From NCBI GenBank assembly GCA_002429325.1, contig DIZH01000007.1, positions 1,817 to 16,535 of the forward strand: DNA of 14,719 nt, written 5' to 3'. This document shows positions 1 through 6,401 of the stretch, piece after piece. Both the position numbers and the translations under genes were made by a program. Positions within the stretch are counted from its first letter, which is position 1. Each line of letters begins with the position of its first letter. Source of the DNA: Patescibacteria group bacterium UBA6033 (GTDB taxonomy: Bacteria > Patescibacteriota > Minisyncoccia > Phycocordibacterales > Phycocordibacteraceae). The notes below the pieces were generated by a model, which ran no database searches, had not been told where the DNA came from, and saw only the letters and a program-made list of their open reading frames with translations.

Positions 1-208
1 GCAAACGGCGGCGCTACAAGCCCACTCTGTTGGTATGCTCCACCTCCGGTTGTTAATGGTACCTGTTCGGCTATGGGATCCAACGGCAATTCTCCTATCA
101 ATGGATGTTCGACTGGAACGCTTGGTGCAAATGCTGTACAGCCCGACGGTTCGTATCAGTGGTATTGCAACGGAGCAAACGGCGGCGCTACAAGCCCTTT
201 GTGCTGGA
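1..208 (+). repeat. Direct repeat in the surface protein gene (174-nt period)
   Basis: Bases 1-23 and 175-197 are identical (gcaaacggcggcgctacaag followed by ccc), and the similarity runs on for about 10 nt, encoding ANGGATSPLCW both times. The period of 174 nt is 58 codons, so this is an in-frame repeat of a protein module. The array probably continues upstream of the window. Confidence 0.8.
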
Positions 209-1161
209 ATAGCTCGACTGCTTCTCCTCCTGCACCGGTCGCCTCTATAAGCGCTTCGCCGACTAGTGTTGCCTCTGGTGGTCAGTCCACTCTTTCTTGG
301 GGCTCCACCAATGCCACCAGCTGTACCGCAAGTGGTCCGTGGTCAAATTCAGGCACTCTCTCAGGGAGTGGGTGGACTAATGCTCTTTCTTCAGACACTA
401 CATTTTACTTCCAGTGTACTGGCCCAGGCGGCACATCACCCATGGCGTCAGTAACAGTAACTATCGGCGCATCTGCCTCTTCTTGTCCCACAACTACGAT
501 TTACGGCTGCTCTCTCTCAAACGTCTCTTCGGGGGGGTCTTCCGGCTCGTGCGCCTCAGGATATACCGGTTCCTGCAATTATAGCTGTAGCAATGGCACA
601 TGGAGCCAGAACTCAAACTCATGCACAGCAAGCACTCTAGTCACAGCCGCTCTTACTGCCTCGCCTACAAGCATCATCGCAGGACAATCGTCAACGCTCA
701 CGTGGTCCTCAACCAATGCCTACCTTTGTACTGCGGCTGGAGGATTCTCAACCAGCAACGCTACCGCAGGAAGCGTTTCAGTCAGTCCATCAATCACATC
801 AACGTATTCCGTCACGTGTACCGGTTTCAGTGGTATCTCAGCTCCTGCCAATGCGACAGTTACGGTCATAGTCCCAACTCCAACTCTTTCTATCACTGCG
901 ATACCAAGTCGCGTATTGGTCGGAGGTTCCACTACAGTCACATGGAATGCCTCAAATGTAAGTGGCTGCTTCATCACACGGAACGGTGCCTCTTGGAAGA
1001 CTTTGGCCGCGAATGCTTCAAACGTTGTGTCCGGTTCGAGTCCAGATACGATTACCGGCCAGACAACTTATGTGCTGTCTTGTAATGACAGGAGTGGCGT
1101 CGCTGTAGCGAAGACTGTGGCCGCGATTGTAAATGTCGCGGCGGCCTTCCAAGAATTCTAG
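1..1161 (+). CDS. Secreted/surface Ig-like repeat protein, 5' partial
   Basis: The reading frame is open from the first base of the window to TAG at 1159-1161, so the start and any signal peptide lie upstream; 386 residues are visible. In order they hold a copied Cys/Trp segment (residues 1-11 and again about 59-69, ending S-P-L-C-W), an Ig-like domain (about 79-158), a Cys-rich segment with the look of a small disulphide domain (about 160-208), and two more Ig-like domains (about 212-290 and 292-380). Each Ig-like domain has the pattern SPTS..GG.STL.W.STNA..C, followed later by a YxxxC strand. Such Ser/Thr/Gly-rich domains are typical of extracellular proteins. The C-terminus (AAAFQEF) shows neither an LPXTG-type sorting signal nor a membrane segment, so it is probably secreted or held non-covalently. 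The ligand is unknown. I am sure of the frame and of the surface type, not of a specific role. Confidence 0.85.
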   Translation, partial: ANGGATSPLCWYAPPPVVNGTCSAMGSNGNSPINGCSTGTLGANAVQPDGSYQWYCNGANGGATSPLCWNSSTASPPAPVASISASPTSVASGGQSTLSWGSTNATSCTASGPWSNSGTLSGSGWTNALSSDTTFYFQCTGPGGTSPMASVTVTIGASASSCPTTTIYGCSLSNVSSGGSSGSCASGYTGSCNYSCSNGTWSQNSNSCTASTLVTAALTASPTSIIAGQSSTLTWSSTNAYLCTAAGGFSTSNATAGSVSVSPSITSTYSVTCTGFSGISAPANATVTVIVPTPTLSITAIPSRVLVGGSTTVTWNASNVSGCFITRNGASWKTLAANASNVVSGSSPDTITGQTTYVLSCNDRSGVAVAKTVAAIVNVAAAFQEF

Positions 1162-1166
1162 AGGTG

Positions 1167-1175
1167 TGCTAGCAT
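1167..1175 (+). promoter_or_regulatory. Extended -10 promoter of rpmE2
   Basis: TG-C-TAGCAT: an extended -10 with the TG at 1167-1168 and the hexamer at 1170-1175. No convincing -35 is seen. The hexamer ends 7 nt before the ATG at 1183, so transcription should begin at or next to the start codon. There is no terminator between the preceding gene's stop (1161) and this promoter. Confidence 0.5.
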
Positions 1176-1182
1176 AGCGGGA

Positions 1183-1434
1183 ATGAAAGCAGGTATTCAT
1201 CCAGAGGCGTATCGCCAGGTAATATTCGAGGACATGGCCTCGGGTGCGCGTTTTCTCATTGGCTCGACCGTCCATACGACGGAGACTGCTCTCTGGGACG
1301 ATAAGAAAGAATACCCGAAGCTCGTGGTTGAAATCTCTTCCCAGTCGCACCCATTCTATACCGGCGAAGAGCGCACGCTCGATAAGGCCGGCCGCGTCGA
1401 GAAGTTTAAGCAGCGAGCTGCTGCGAAGAAATAA
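1183..1434 (+). CDS. rpmE2: 50S ribosomal protein bL31, type B
   Basis: This 83-aa protein has the bL31 signature: MKAGIHPE at the start, then an ST-T-TT pair, W-DDKKEYP, the hallmark S-S-Q-S-H-PFYTG and AGRVEKF near the end. The zinc-binding CxxC and the second Cys pair of type A L31 are absent (SQSHPFYTG instead of CSQCHPFYTG). This makes it the Cys-less type B form, which binds the ribosome without zinc. In other bacteria type B is often the zinc-limitation paralogue; here it may simply be the only copy. The start at 1183 fits family length and lies directly behind an extended -10. A large inverted-repeat element follows, then prfA, a common neighbour of rpmE in bacteria. Confidence 0.95.
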   Translation: MKAGIHPEAYRQVIFEDMASGARFLIGSTVHTTETALWDDKKEYPKLVVEISSQSHPFYTGEERTLDKAGRVEKFKQRAAAKK

Positions 1435-1442
1435 GTAGCTTC

Positions 1443-1540
1443 ACGGTGTTCGTGATTTCTGGGTACGCGATTTTCTTGCTAGAAAATCGCTCAGTCCTCG
1501 CCTTGTCAGGCTGCGGGGCCCCAGAAATCACGAACACCGT
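1443..1540. repeat. 98-nt branched inverted-repeat element
   Basis: Perfect 21-nt inverted arms (1443-1463 and 1520-1540) enclose two smaller hairpins. One is a 10-bp perfect stem with a TGCT tetraloop (1467-1476 / 1481-1490). The other is a weaker stem, GCCT-tgtc-AGGC, at 1500-1511 with partly paired flanks. Folded as RNA or extruded DNA it would make a three-way junction filling nearly the whole rpmE2-prfA gap. Only three Ts follow the right arm (1540-1542), so it is a poor intrinsic terminator. It could still attenuate transcription or protect the rpmE2 3' end. The shape resembles REP/MITE-type non-coding repeats. No transposase or clear target duplication is visible. Confidence 0.85.
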
Positions 1541-1547
1541 TTCGCTG

Positions 1548-1553
1548 TATACT
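1548..1553 (+). promoter_or_regulatory. Candidate -10 of prfA
   Basis: TATACT (one mismatch to TATAAT) lies immediately downstream of the branched repeat and 13 nt before the prfA ATG. No clear -35 is visible; its place would fall in the right arm of the repeat. If used, the 5' leader would be about 6 nt, with no Shine-Dalgarno. Confidence 0.4.
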
Positions 1554-1566
1554 GGTATCAACAAAC

Positions 1567-2505
1567 ATGGACTATTCGCCCGAATTTAAAAAGAACTTCG
1601 CCACTGCGTACCTCGCAGAGGAATACGAGCGTCTCCAAAAGGAGGCGGCTGAAGCGCGTACTGCAGCGGGTGCTGATCCAGATCTCCTGCATATGGCCGA
1701 AGAGGATGAAGTGCGCACGAATGCGCGCCAAGCCGCTATTCTGAATGAGATAGAGCAGATACTTGAAAGTGAAAAGGAGCAGGAGGATACCTCAGCGCCC
1801 ATCTCGGTCGTCATGGAATTGCGCGCGGGCGCCGGTGGCGATGAAGCATCTATTTTCGCTCATGAACTGAAGGACATGTATCAGAAATATGCTGAGCATC
1901 GCGGCTGGAAAACGCGCAATATCGACGACCTCACGATCGAGGTGGCCGGTACGGATGCCTACGAGGCGCTCCGATATGAGACCGGTGTACATCGAGTACA
2001 GAGGGTTCCGCTTACGGAGAAGTCGGGTCGCATCCATACCTCGACCGCCTCAGTCGCGGTACTGCCTATTCGCGCGAAGCCGAAGTTCACTATCAGTCCT
2101 ACTGACATTGATATGGAATTCTCCAGGAGCGGTGGGGCAGGCGGGCAGAACGTGAACAAAGTGGAGACTGCCGTACGGCTCATCCACCGGCCCACCGGCA
2201 TCGACGTGCGCTCCTCGTCCGAGCGCAGTCAGCTCGCGAACCGCGAGAAAGCCTTGCAGATACTCTCAGCAAAGCTTGAACAGCTCCATGACGAAGAAGA
2301 GGCTCGGAAGCATGCTGCCGAGCGCAAATCGCAGATAGGCACTGCCGATCGTTCTGAAAAAATACGCACCTATAACTATCTCCAAGACCGTATCACGGAC
2401 CATCGTATCAACGAATCCTGGCATAACCTGCCAAAAATTATGGCGGGAAATATCGACGCTATTGTCGAGGCTTTGCGCGCGGCAGGGAACTCTGAGGCCG
2501 CATAA
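1567..2505 (+). CDS. prfA: Peptide chain release factor 1 (RF1)
   Basis: RF1 recognises UAA and UAG in the ribosomal A site and triggers peptidyl-tRNA hydrolysis. The catalytic GGQ is at about residues 197-199 in SRSGGAGGQNVNKVET. Domain 2 carries GVHRVQRVP followed by LT, then GRIHTSTASVAVLP. The codon-reading tripeptide is therefore P-L-T, fitting the RF1 P-x-T pattern rather than the SPF of RF2. The 312 residues are shorter than the usual roughly 355-360, and the deficit is in the N-terminal coiled-coil domain 1. The ATG at 1567 has no Shine-Dalgarno but sits just after a TATACT box. No prmC (GGQ methyltransferase) is next to it. rpsB follows after 58 nt. TGA is used as a stop elsewhere in the window, so RF2 should exist in this genome. 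Confidence 0.95.
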   Translation: MDYSPEFKKNFATAYLAEEYERLQKEAAEARTAAGADPDLLHMAEEDEVRTNARQAAILNEIEQILESEKEQEDTSAPISVVMELRAGAGGDEASIFAHELKDMYQKYAEHRGWKTRNIDDLTIEVAGTDAYEALRYETGVHRVQRVPLTEKSGRIHTSTASVAVLPIRAKPKFTISPTDIDMEFSRSGGAGGQNVNKVETAVRLIHRPTGIDVRSSSERSQLANREKALQILSAKLEQLHDEEEARKHAAERKSQIGTADRSEKIRTYNYLQDRITDHRINESWHNLPKIMAGNIDAIVEALRAAGNSEAA

Positions 2506-2526
2506 TTTCCTGGTACTCCTCGCTGC

Positions 2527-2555
2527 TTGCGTATTGGCCGCTATTCGGGTAAAGT
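2527..2555 (+). promoter_or_regulatory. Weak candidate promoter of rpsB
   Basis: TTGCGT (2527-2532), a 17-nt spacer and TAAAGT (2550-2555), ending 8 nt before the rpsB ATG. Both boxes are weak matches. The spacing and the short distance to the start codon match the other promoters here. Readthrough from prfA is an alternative. Confidence 0.25.
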
Positions 2556-2563
2556 AACGGGAA

Positions 2564-3262
2564 ATGGCAGTAGCAGATACCAAAGAAGCTCTGAAGCGCC
2601 TCTTCGATACAGGGGCGCATTTCGCGCAGGTTAAGGCTCGTCGACATCCGTCGATGAAGCCGTTTTTGGTTGGCACAAAGGGCCGCCAGGAAATTATCGA
2701 CCTCGCTCAGACTACCGAACAGCTCGATGCCGCCAAGAACGTTATGGCAACGCTCGCCAAAGAGGGGAAGACGGTGCTGTTCATAGGAGGCAAGGTCGAG
2801 GTGTCGGCGCTCGTGAAGAAAGCCGCTCAGGAGATTAATGCTCCGTACGTCGCCACGAGGTGGCTCGGCGGCACTATCTCCAACTGGGCTGAGATAAAGA
2901 AGCGCATCGATCGTCTCGCCGAGCTCGAAGACACTTCGGCGGCCGGCGCGATGAGCAAACAGCACACCAAGCTCGAACTCGTGAAAATGGACCGTGAGAA
3001 GAAGCGCCTCCAGGAACGTCTCGATGGCATCACGACGCTTACAAAGCGTCCAGATGCACTGCTTGTCGTTGATACCAAGCACGAGAGGTATGCCGTCAAA
3101 GAAGCGAATGAAGCGGGGATTCCGATTATTGCGCTCATGAGCTCGGACTGCAACCTGAAAGAAGTCGCATATCCTATCGTTGCGAACGACGCATCCCGCG
3201 AGACCGTCCGCCTCGTGCTCTCTGACCTCGTCGAAGCGTTCAAGGCCGGACAGACAGCGTAA
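2564..3262 (+). CDS. rpsB: 30S ribosomal protein uS2
   Basis: This 232-aa protein is full length for uS2, which joins the small-subunit head-body interface late in assembly. Visible family marks are LFDTGAHFAQVKARRHPSMKPF near the N-terminus (the GAHFGH-like block), T-A-PYVATRWLGGTISN near residues 90-105, and the later P-D-ALLVVDTKHERYAVKEA followed by GIPIIALMSSDCN. A helical hairpin (about 105-165) is the usual coiled-coil insertion. The start at 2564 fits family alignment; no Shine-Dalgarno is present. tsf follows after a 50-nt gap, the conserved rpsB-tsf order of bacteria. A short hairpin and a new extended -10 lie in that gap, so tsf can also be transcribed alone. Confidence 0.97.
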   Translation: MAVADTKEALKRLFDTGAHFAQVKARRHPSMKPFLVGTKGRQEIIDLAQTTEQLDAAKNVMATLAKEGKTVLFIGGKVEVSALVKKAAQEINAPYVATRWLGGTISNWAEIKKRIDRLAELEDTSAAGAMSKQHTKLELVKMDREKKRLQERLDGITTLTKRPDALLVVDTKHERYAVKEANEAGIPIIALMSSDCNLKEVAYPIVANDASRETVRLVLSDLVEAFKAGQTA

Positions 3263-3270
3263 TATTGTTG

Positions 3271-3291
3271 GAGGGCAGCATCTGCTGCCTC
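3271..3291 (+). promoter_or_regulatory. Small hairpin between rpsB and tsf
   Basis: GGCAGCA (3274-3280) and TGCTGCC (3283-3289) pair perfectly around a 2-nt centre, so about 6 bp with an ATCT loop is realistic. Pairing can extend outwards if one G is bulged. The T-rich run that follows (3298-3304) is displaced by several bases, so at best this is a leaky terminator or attenuator. It also occupies the -35 zone of the tsf promoter. Confidence 0.4.
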
Positions 3292-3292
3292 G

Positions 3293-3301
3293 TGCTATTA
3301 T
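3293..3301 (+). promoter_or_regulatory. Extended -10 promoter of tsf
   Basis: TG-C-TATTAT, with the TG at 3293-3294 and the hexamer at 3296-3301, ends 11 nt before the tsf ATG. Predicted leader length is about 5 nt or less, and there is no Shine-Dalgarno. It would let EF-Ts be made independently of uS2. Confidence 0.5.
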
Positions 3302-3312
3302 TTTGAATACCT

Positions 3313-3894
3313 ATGGAGATAACTACACAAAGTATTAAAGAATTGCGCGATATGACCGGTGTTTCGGTCATGCAGTGCAAAAAGGCTCTCATGGAGGCGG
3401 ATGGCGACCTCGCGAAAGCAGAGGTTATCCTCAAGAAGCATTCCGCGGCTTCCGCCGAGAAGAAAGCCGACCGTTCGCTAGCGGCTGGTGCTATCGGGAG
3501 TTATATCCACGACGGGGCAGTCGGAGCGATGGTGCTTCTCTCATGCGAGACTGATTTCGTTGCAAAGAATCCTGAGTTTATGGCACTCGCACGCGAGCTC
3601 GCTATGCAGGTCGCGGCGACAAATCCGACCTATATCGTCCCTGATGAAATTGCACAGGAGGCGAAGGAAGCAGCCATCTCAGTATTCGAGAAAGAAGTAG
3701 CCGATAAGCCAGGGGATATGCAAGCGAAAATCATGGAGGGGAAGCTCGCAAGTTATTTCCGCGACCAAGTATTGCTCGAACAGCCTTTCATCAAGGACGA
3801 GAGCAAGACGGTTCGCAATCTCTTGAATGAAGCGACACAGAAATTCGGTGAACGTGTCGAGGTGAGCCGCTTTGCGCGCCTCTCGACACGCTAA
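3313..3894 (+). CDS. tsf: Elongation factor Ts
   Basis: EF-Ts is the nucleotide exchange factor that reloads EF-Tu with GTP. The N-terminal UBA-like domain is clear (IKELRDMTGVSVMQCKKAL, about residues 8-26, then DLAKAEVILKK). The EF-Tu contact motif T-D-F-V-A-K-N follows, near residues 76-82. The C-terminal part (KLASYFRDQVLLEQPFIKDE) matches the family's conserved end. At 193 aa it is much shorter than E. coli EF-Ts (283) and resembles the short one-core-domain form known from Thermus. The TAA at 3892-3894 is followed after only two bases by the next start codon, so the downstream small membrane protein is cotranscribed. Confidence 0.96.
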   Translation: MEITTQSIKELRDMTGVSVMQCKKALMEADGDLAKAEVILKKHSAASAEKKADRSLAAGAIGSYIHDGAVGAMVLLSCETDFVAKNPEFMALARELAMQVAATNPTYIVPDEIAQEAKEAAISVFEKEVADKPGDMQAKIMEGKLASYFRDQVLLEQPFIKDESKTVRNLLNEATQKFGERVEVSRFARLSTR

Positions 3895-3896
3895 TC

Positions 3897-4304
3897 ATGC
3901 TGTACTTCATATTCATTGCTCTCTCGCTCATACTTCTAGCTGGCTTCATTGCTCTCACACAATACGAAAGCAGTCATGGGGTGCGGTTTTTTGCACCGCA
4001 GCGAGCCTCATTTGATGGGGCAATCGAGAGGGCTCAGTTCATCATCGAACATGTTGACCTCGCCGCATTCATTCAAGAGGAGTTGCGCAGAGCAAGTACG
4101 AATGTGGGACATGAGGTCGTCACGCTGTCGCTCCAAGCGGTGCGTTCAGTCGAACGGCTTTTGACGCGGCTTGTCCGCCATTTGCGGACAAAGAATGAAA
4201 GCGCAAATGTGCCGCACGAGAGTACTCGCGAATTCGTCAGAACTCTTTCCGATTTCAAGGATACGCTCAAAACGAACTATCCTGCGACACCTGAGATAGA
4301 GTAG
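3897..4304 (+). CDS. Small membrane-anchored protein, unknown function
   Basis: A 135-aa protein starting 2 nt after the tsf stop and so in the same transcript; no Shine-Dalgarno is present. Residues 2-21 form one strongly hydrophobic N-terminal segment (LYFIFIALSLILLAGFIALT), likely a signal anchor. The rest is charged and mostly helical, with heptad-like spacing around residues 55-100. No catalytic motif is recognisable. Residues 92-99 (LVRHLRTK) are encoded by a near-perfect palindrome, which may be an inserted element rather than original coding sequence. I do not recognise the family. Location beside rpsB-tsf suggests cotranscription only, not a translational role. The frame is credible because of the tight coupling and coherent membrane-topology pattern. 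Confidence 0.75.
   Translation: MLYFIFIALSLILLAGFIALTQYESSHGVRFFAPQRASFDGAIERAQFIIEHVDLAAFIQEELRRASTNVGHEVVTLSLQAVRSVERLLTRLVRHLRTKNESANVPHESTREFVRTLSDFKDTLKTNYPATPEIE
4171..4191. repeat. 21-nt palindrome inside the small membrane protein gene
   Basis: TTGTCCGC (4171-4178) and GCGGACAA (4184-4191) are perfect inverted arms around CATTT. It is translated in frame as part of LVRHLRTK without disrupting the ORF. It is similar in style to the palindromes in pheS and pheT. Confidence 0.7.
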
Positions 4305-4310
4305 TACAAA

Positions 4311-4327
4311 GTCGCCTTAGCGCAGTT
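4311..4327 (+). other. tRNA-Thr 5'-end-like fragment
   Basis: GTCGCCTTAGCGCAGTT at 4311-4327 matches the first 17 nt of tRNA-Thr at 4369-4385 (GCCGCCTTAGCTCAGTT) in 15 of 17 positions, exactly 58 nt upstream on the same strand. The match stops in the D-loop. It is followed by a T-rich run. It may be a relic of a tandem tRNA duplication or of recombination at the tRNA; it cannot fold as a tRNA. Confidence 0.55.
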
Positions 4328-4340
4328 TTTGTTATTTAGA

Positions 4341-4357
4341 TACTGTACGGTACAGTA
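4341..4357 (+). promoter_or_regulatory. 17-nt palindrome in the tRNA-Thr promoter region
   Basis: TACTGTAC-G-GTACAGTA is a perfect odd-length palindrome. It overlaps candidate -10 boxes GATACT (4339-4344) and TACAGT (4351-4356) and ends 11 nt before the tRNA. It could be an operator or simply the tRNA core promoter; the sequence alone cannot decide. Confidence 0.4.
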
Positions 4358-4368
4358 GACGTTACAGT

Positions 4369-4444
4369 GCCGCCTTAGCTCAGTTGGTAGAGCAACTCAC
4401 TTGTAATGAGTAGGTCTTCGGTTCGAGTCCGAAAGGCGGCTCCA
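4369..4444 (+). tRNA. tRNA-Thr (anticodon TGT)
   Basis: Full 76-nt cloverleaf with encoded CCA. The acceptor stem is GCCGCCT/AGGCGGC (7 of 7 pairs). The D-arm is GCTC..GAGC. The anticodon stem ACTCA/TGAGT carries loop CTTGTAA, giving anticodon TGT at 4402-4404. The T-stem TTCGG/CCGAA carries loop TTCGAGT. The discriminator is T (4441), followed by CCA at 4442-4444. G1-C72 and C2-G71, known threonine identity pairs, are present. UGU reads ACA and, by wobble, other ACN codons. The gene stands alone between a + strand operon and the convergent end of a minus-strand gene. Confidence 0.97.
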
Positions 4445-4464
4445 AAAGTATTAGTGTGCAGAGC

Positions 4465-5136
4465 CTAGTTAGATTTGTTTGCCGAGGAGGTTGCGAGCGC
4501 GCCCTTAGGGAATTGCTGCTCAAGATCGTCGAGAGACGTAAAGCCGTAGGAACGCTTGCCATTAATGACAAACGCAGGTAGCGAACCATTGAGTTTGGTC
4601 AGTACAATAAGCGTTTTCAGGGCGCCGAGATCGAGGTTATAGTCGAATGAATAGACACGAAGGGCAGGATAGGTGGTGCGCAAATACGAGAGTGCATAAC
4701 CGGCTTTATCGCAATCAGCGCAGTCCCCCTTATTACTATAGAAATACAGCACCGTTACCGGCTTCGTCCCGCACGTGGCTGCAAGCTGCTTGGTGAGAAG
4801 ATAATCACGAATCTCGAGCAATGAGTACTGCTCTTTGAGGCGCATCACCTTATCATTATTAGTGCCTAACTGATTTTCCGTATAGGCCAGGCGGCTACCG
4901 AGATCGCTCAATTCTCCCGTGAACGTGGTCGTCGATGCGACGCTATCGCATGGTGATGCCGCGATAAGAGAGAATTGGGTTTCGAGCGAGAGCGTATCGA
5001 TGGATAGCTTATCTTCTATAGCGGAGAGCTCAGCAATACGTGCACTGTTGAGGTAGTTGATGGCATATGCGACCGTACCGGTGATGGCGCCTGCGATGAG
5101 GAGCGCGATGAGCGAATTGCGGGCGAAGAGTGACAT
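4465..5136 (-). CDS. Membrane-anchored thioredoxin-fold protein
   Basis: This 223-aa protein has an N-terminal transmembrane anchor (about residues 7-29), a helical, coiled-coil-like region (about 30-115) and a C-terminal thioredoxin-like domain (about 125-212). The domain starts with V-T-V-LYFYS, has the redox pair C139-A-D-C142 at the head of a helix, and the cis-proline region S-L-P-AFVINGK (Pro187) before the last strands. C63 and C122 are two further cysteines outside the active site and could form a structural or resolving disulphide. Orientation is probably outward, so a role in extracytoplasmic disulphide chemistry is inferred. It starts 10 nt after the glycosyltransferase stop and shares its transcript, without a Shine-Dalgarno. 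Substrate and redox direction are unknown. Confidence 0.8.
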   Translation of the reverse strand: MSLFARNSLIALLIAGAITGTVAYAINYLNSARIAELSAIEDKLSIDTLSLETQFSLIAASPCDSVASTTTFTGELSDLGSRLAYTENQLGTNNDKVMRLKEQYSLLEIRDYLLTKQLAATCGTKPVTVLYFYSNKGDCADCDKAGYALSYLRTTYPALRVYSFDYNLDLGALKTLIVLTKLNGSLPAFVINGKRSYGFTSLDDLEQQFPKGALATSSANKSN

Positions 5137-5146
5137 GGTACGGAGT

Positions 5147-6391
5147 TTAACGCCAAGTAGTGCGTGTGCCGAGTGCTACGTTAGAGACTGAATACATGAG
5201 CCATATGGGTGTTATGACGCCGTACAAGAGTGCATACACCACGACATTAAGCGCCAATTTGCCCGGCGTCTTCGAAATATGCTTCCCAATCATCATCCAA
5301 GCGAGAACGCTCAGCATGAGCGTAGTACCGAGAAGCGTCGTCATAGTAATGGGCACATAGAACCAGGTGAGAGGATGCCAGGAGAATGTATAGGACAGCG
5401 GGACCGCCTGTACGAGTGTGATCATATGGAGGCCATGTTGCACGACTTGAGTAACATAATATATGAAAAGAAATATTCCGGAGCCAATCGCCATAATGCC
5501 AAGCGGGAGCACCAGAAGTCCGAGGGCTGCGTTCTTACGAGAGCCGATGAGATCGCGATAGTCGAATAGGACATTGCGTAAGAATCCTGTCGTCCAACGA
5601 ACGCGTTGCTTAAGGAGTTTTCTGAAGGTTGGCGGGCCCTTGGTGTATACGCGTGCTCGTATGGCATTACCGATGCGCATACCAGCGCGCTGCATGCGCA
5701 TGGCCATTTCCATATCTTCTGCGAGGTATGCATGTTTGAATAGTCCGAGCCGAGTAAAGACTGATTGGCGGTAGAAGGAGAAAGGTCCTGGCGTGACATA
5801 GAGACTGTTAATGGAGGCGAATGCGTGACGGAGCGTTATAGAAAGTGTGTACTCTGCGTACTGCATCCGCTGGAGCATGGTGCGTGGTTTATGGATGGAC
5901 ATCGATGCGGTGACAGCATCGATGTCTCTGTCAGCAAAAGCTGCGACAATTTCTTTCAGAGCATCAGGAGCAACAAGAGAATCAGCATCGAGAAATCCGA
6001 TAAGCTCGGCATCTTTTGCATACTCGATGCCGGCATTCATGGCGGCAAATTTTCCAGCATGTTGCTCATGCAGTGCGGTGATCTGAGGGTGCGCAGCGAA
6101 GCGGTCTATCACTGCCGGAGTGCCGTCGGTCGACCCATCATTCACGAGAATGAGAGAAAGTTTGTCTTGCGGGTATTCAAGCGCGAGCAGGGATTCGATT
6201 GTTCCTTTTATTGTTGTCTCTTCATTCCAGACAGAAACGACAATGGCTACCTGCGGAGTCCCAGAAAGGTTTGTCGTTGTGGGTGCATTACGACGCTCCC
6301 GTGCTGGTTTCGAGAGGTAGGTTACGAGAAGAAACGACTCAAAATAGAGCGCGAGGAAAATGAAGGGATATGTGAGTATCTCGGAACCCAT
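5147..6391 (-). CDS. Membrane family 2 glycosyltransferase
   Basis: A 414-aa processive-type GT2, the family that includes poly-GlcNAc synthase (PgaC/IcaA), hyaluronan synthase and NodC. A transmembrane helix (about 6-27) is followed by the GT-A catalytic core: VAIVVSVWNEE and LVNDGSTDG for nucleotide binding, D-A-D at 135-137 for metal and sugar-nucleotide, the base motif A-E-D (224-226) and QRVRW (262-266), the QxxRW signature of processive enzymes. Three or more C-terminal helices follow (about 288-405). I place the start at 6391 because an extended -10 on the minus strand ends 10 nt before it. An in-frame ATG at 6433 would lie upstream of that promoter. It probably makes an envelope or exopolysaccharide; the sugar is unknown. 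The thioredoxin-fold gene follows in the same operon. Confidence 0.9.
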   Translation of the reverse strand: MGSEILTYPFIFLALYFESFLLVTYLSKPARERRNAPTTTNLSGTPQVAIVVSVWNEETTIKGTIESLLALEYPQDKLSLILVNDGSTDGTPAVIDRFAAHPQITALHEQHAGKFAAMNAGIEYAKDAELIGFLDADSLVAPDALKEIVAAFADRDIDAVTASMSIHKPRTMLQRMQYAEYTLSITLRHAFASINSLYVTPGPFSFYRQSVFTRLGLFKHAYLAEDMEMAMRMQRAGMRIGNAIRARVYTKGPPTFRKLLKQRVRWTTGFLRNVLFDYRDLIGSRKNAALGLLVLPLGIMAIGSGIFLFIYYVTQVVQHGLHMITLVQAVPLSYTFSWHPLTWFYVPITMTTLLGTTLMLSVLAWMMIGKHISKTPGKLALNVVVYALLYGVITPIWLMYSVSNVALGTRTTWR

Positions 6392-6401
6392 ATATGGCCT
6401 A

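Noticed and set aside
1018..1350. 110-aa minus-strand frame across the end of the surface gene and rpmE2
   Set aside because: It overlaps the unmistakable bL31 gene antisense and shows no family features.
2459..3082. 207-aa open frame on the minus strand opposite prfA and rpsB
   Set aside because: It is a shadow of conserved rpsB coding sequence, with no motif and no promoter.
4282..4330. Possible terminator CTGCG...CGCAG-TTTTT after the small membrane protein gene
   Set aside because: Only 5 bp enclose a 34-nt unpaired loop, which is too weak to call. The T-run may still help termination.
4369..4444. tRNA-Thr as an integration site for a mobile element
   Set aside because: No integrase, no 3'-end duplication and ordinary chromosomal genes on both sides.
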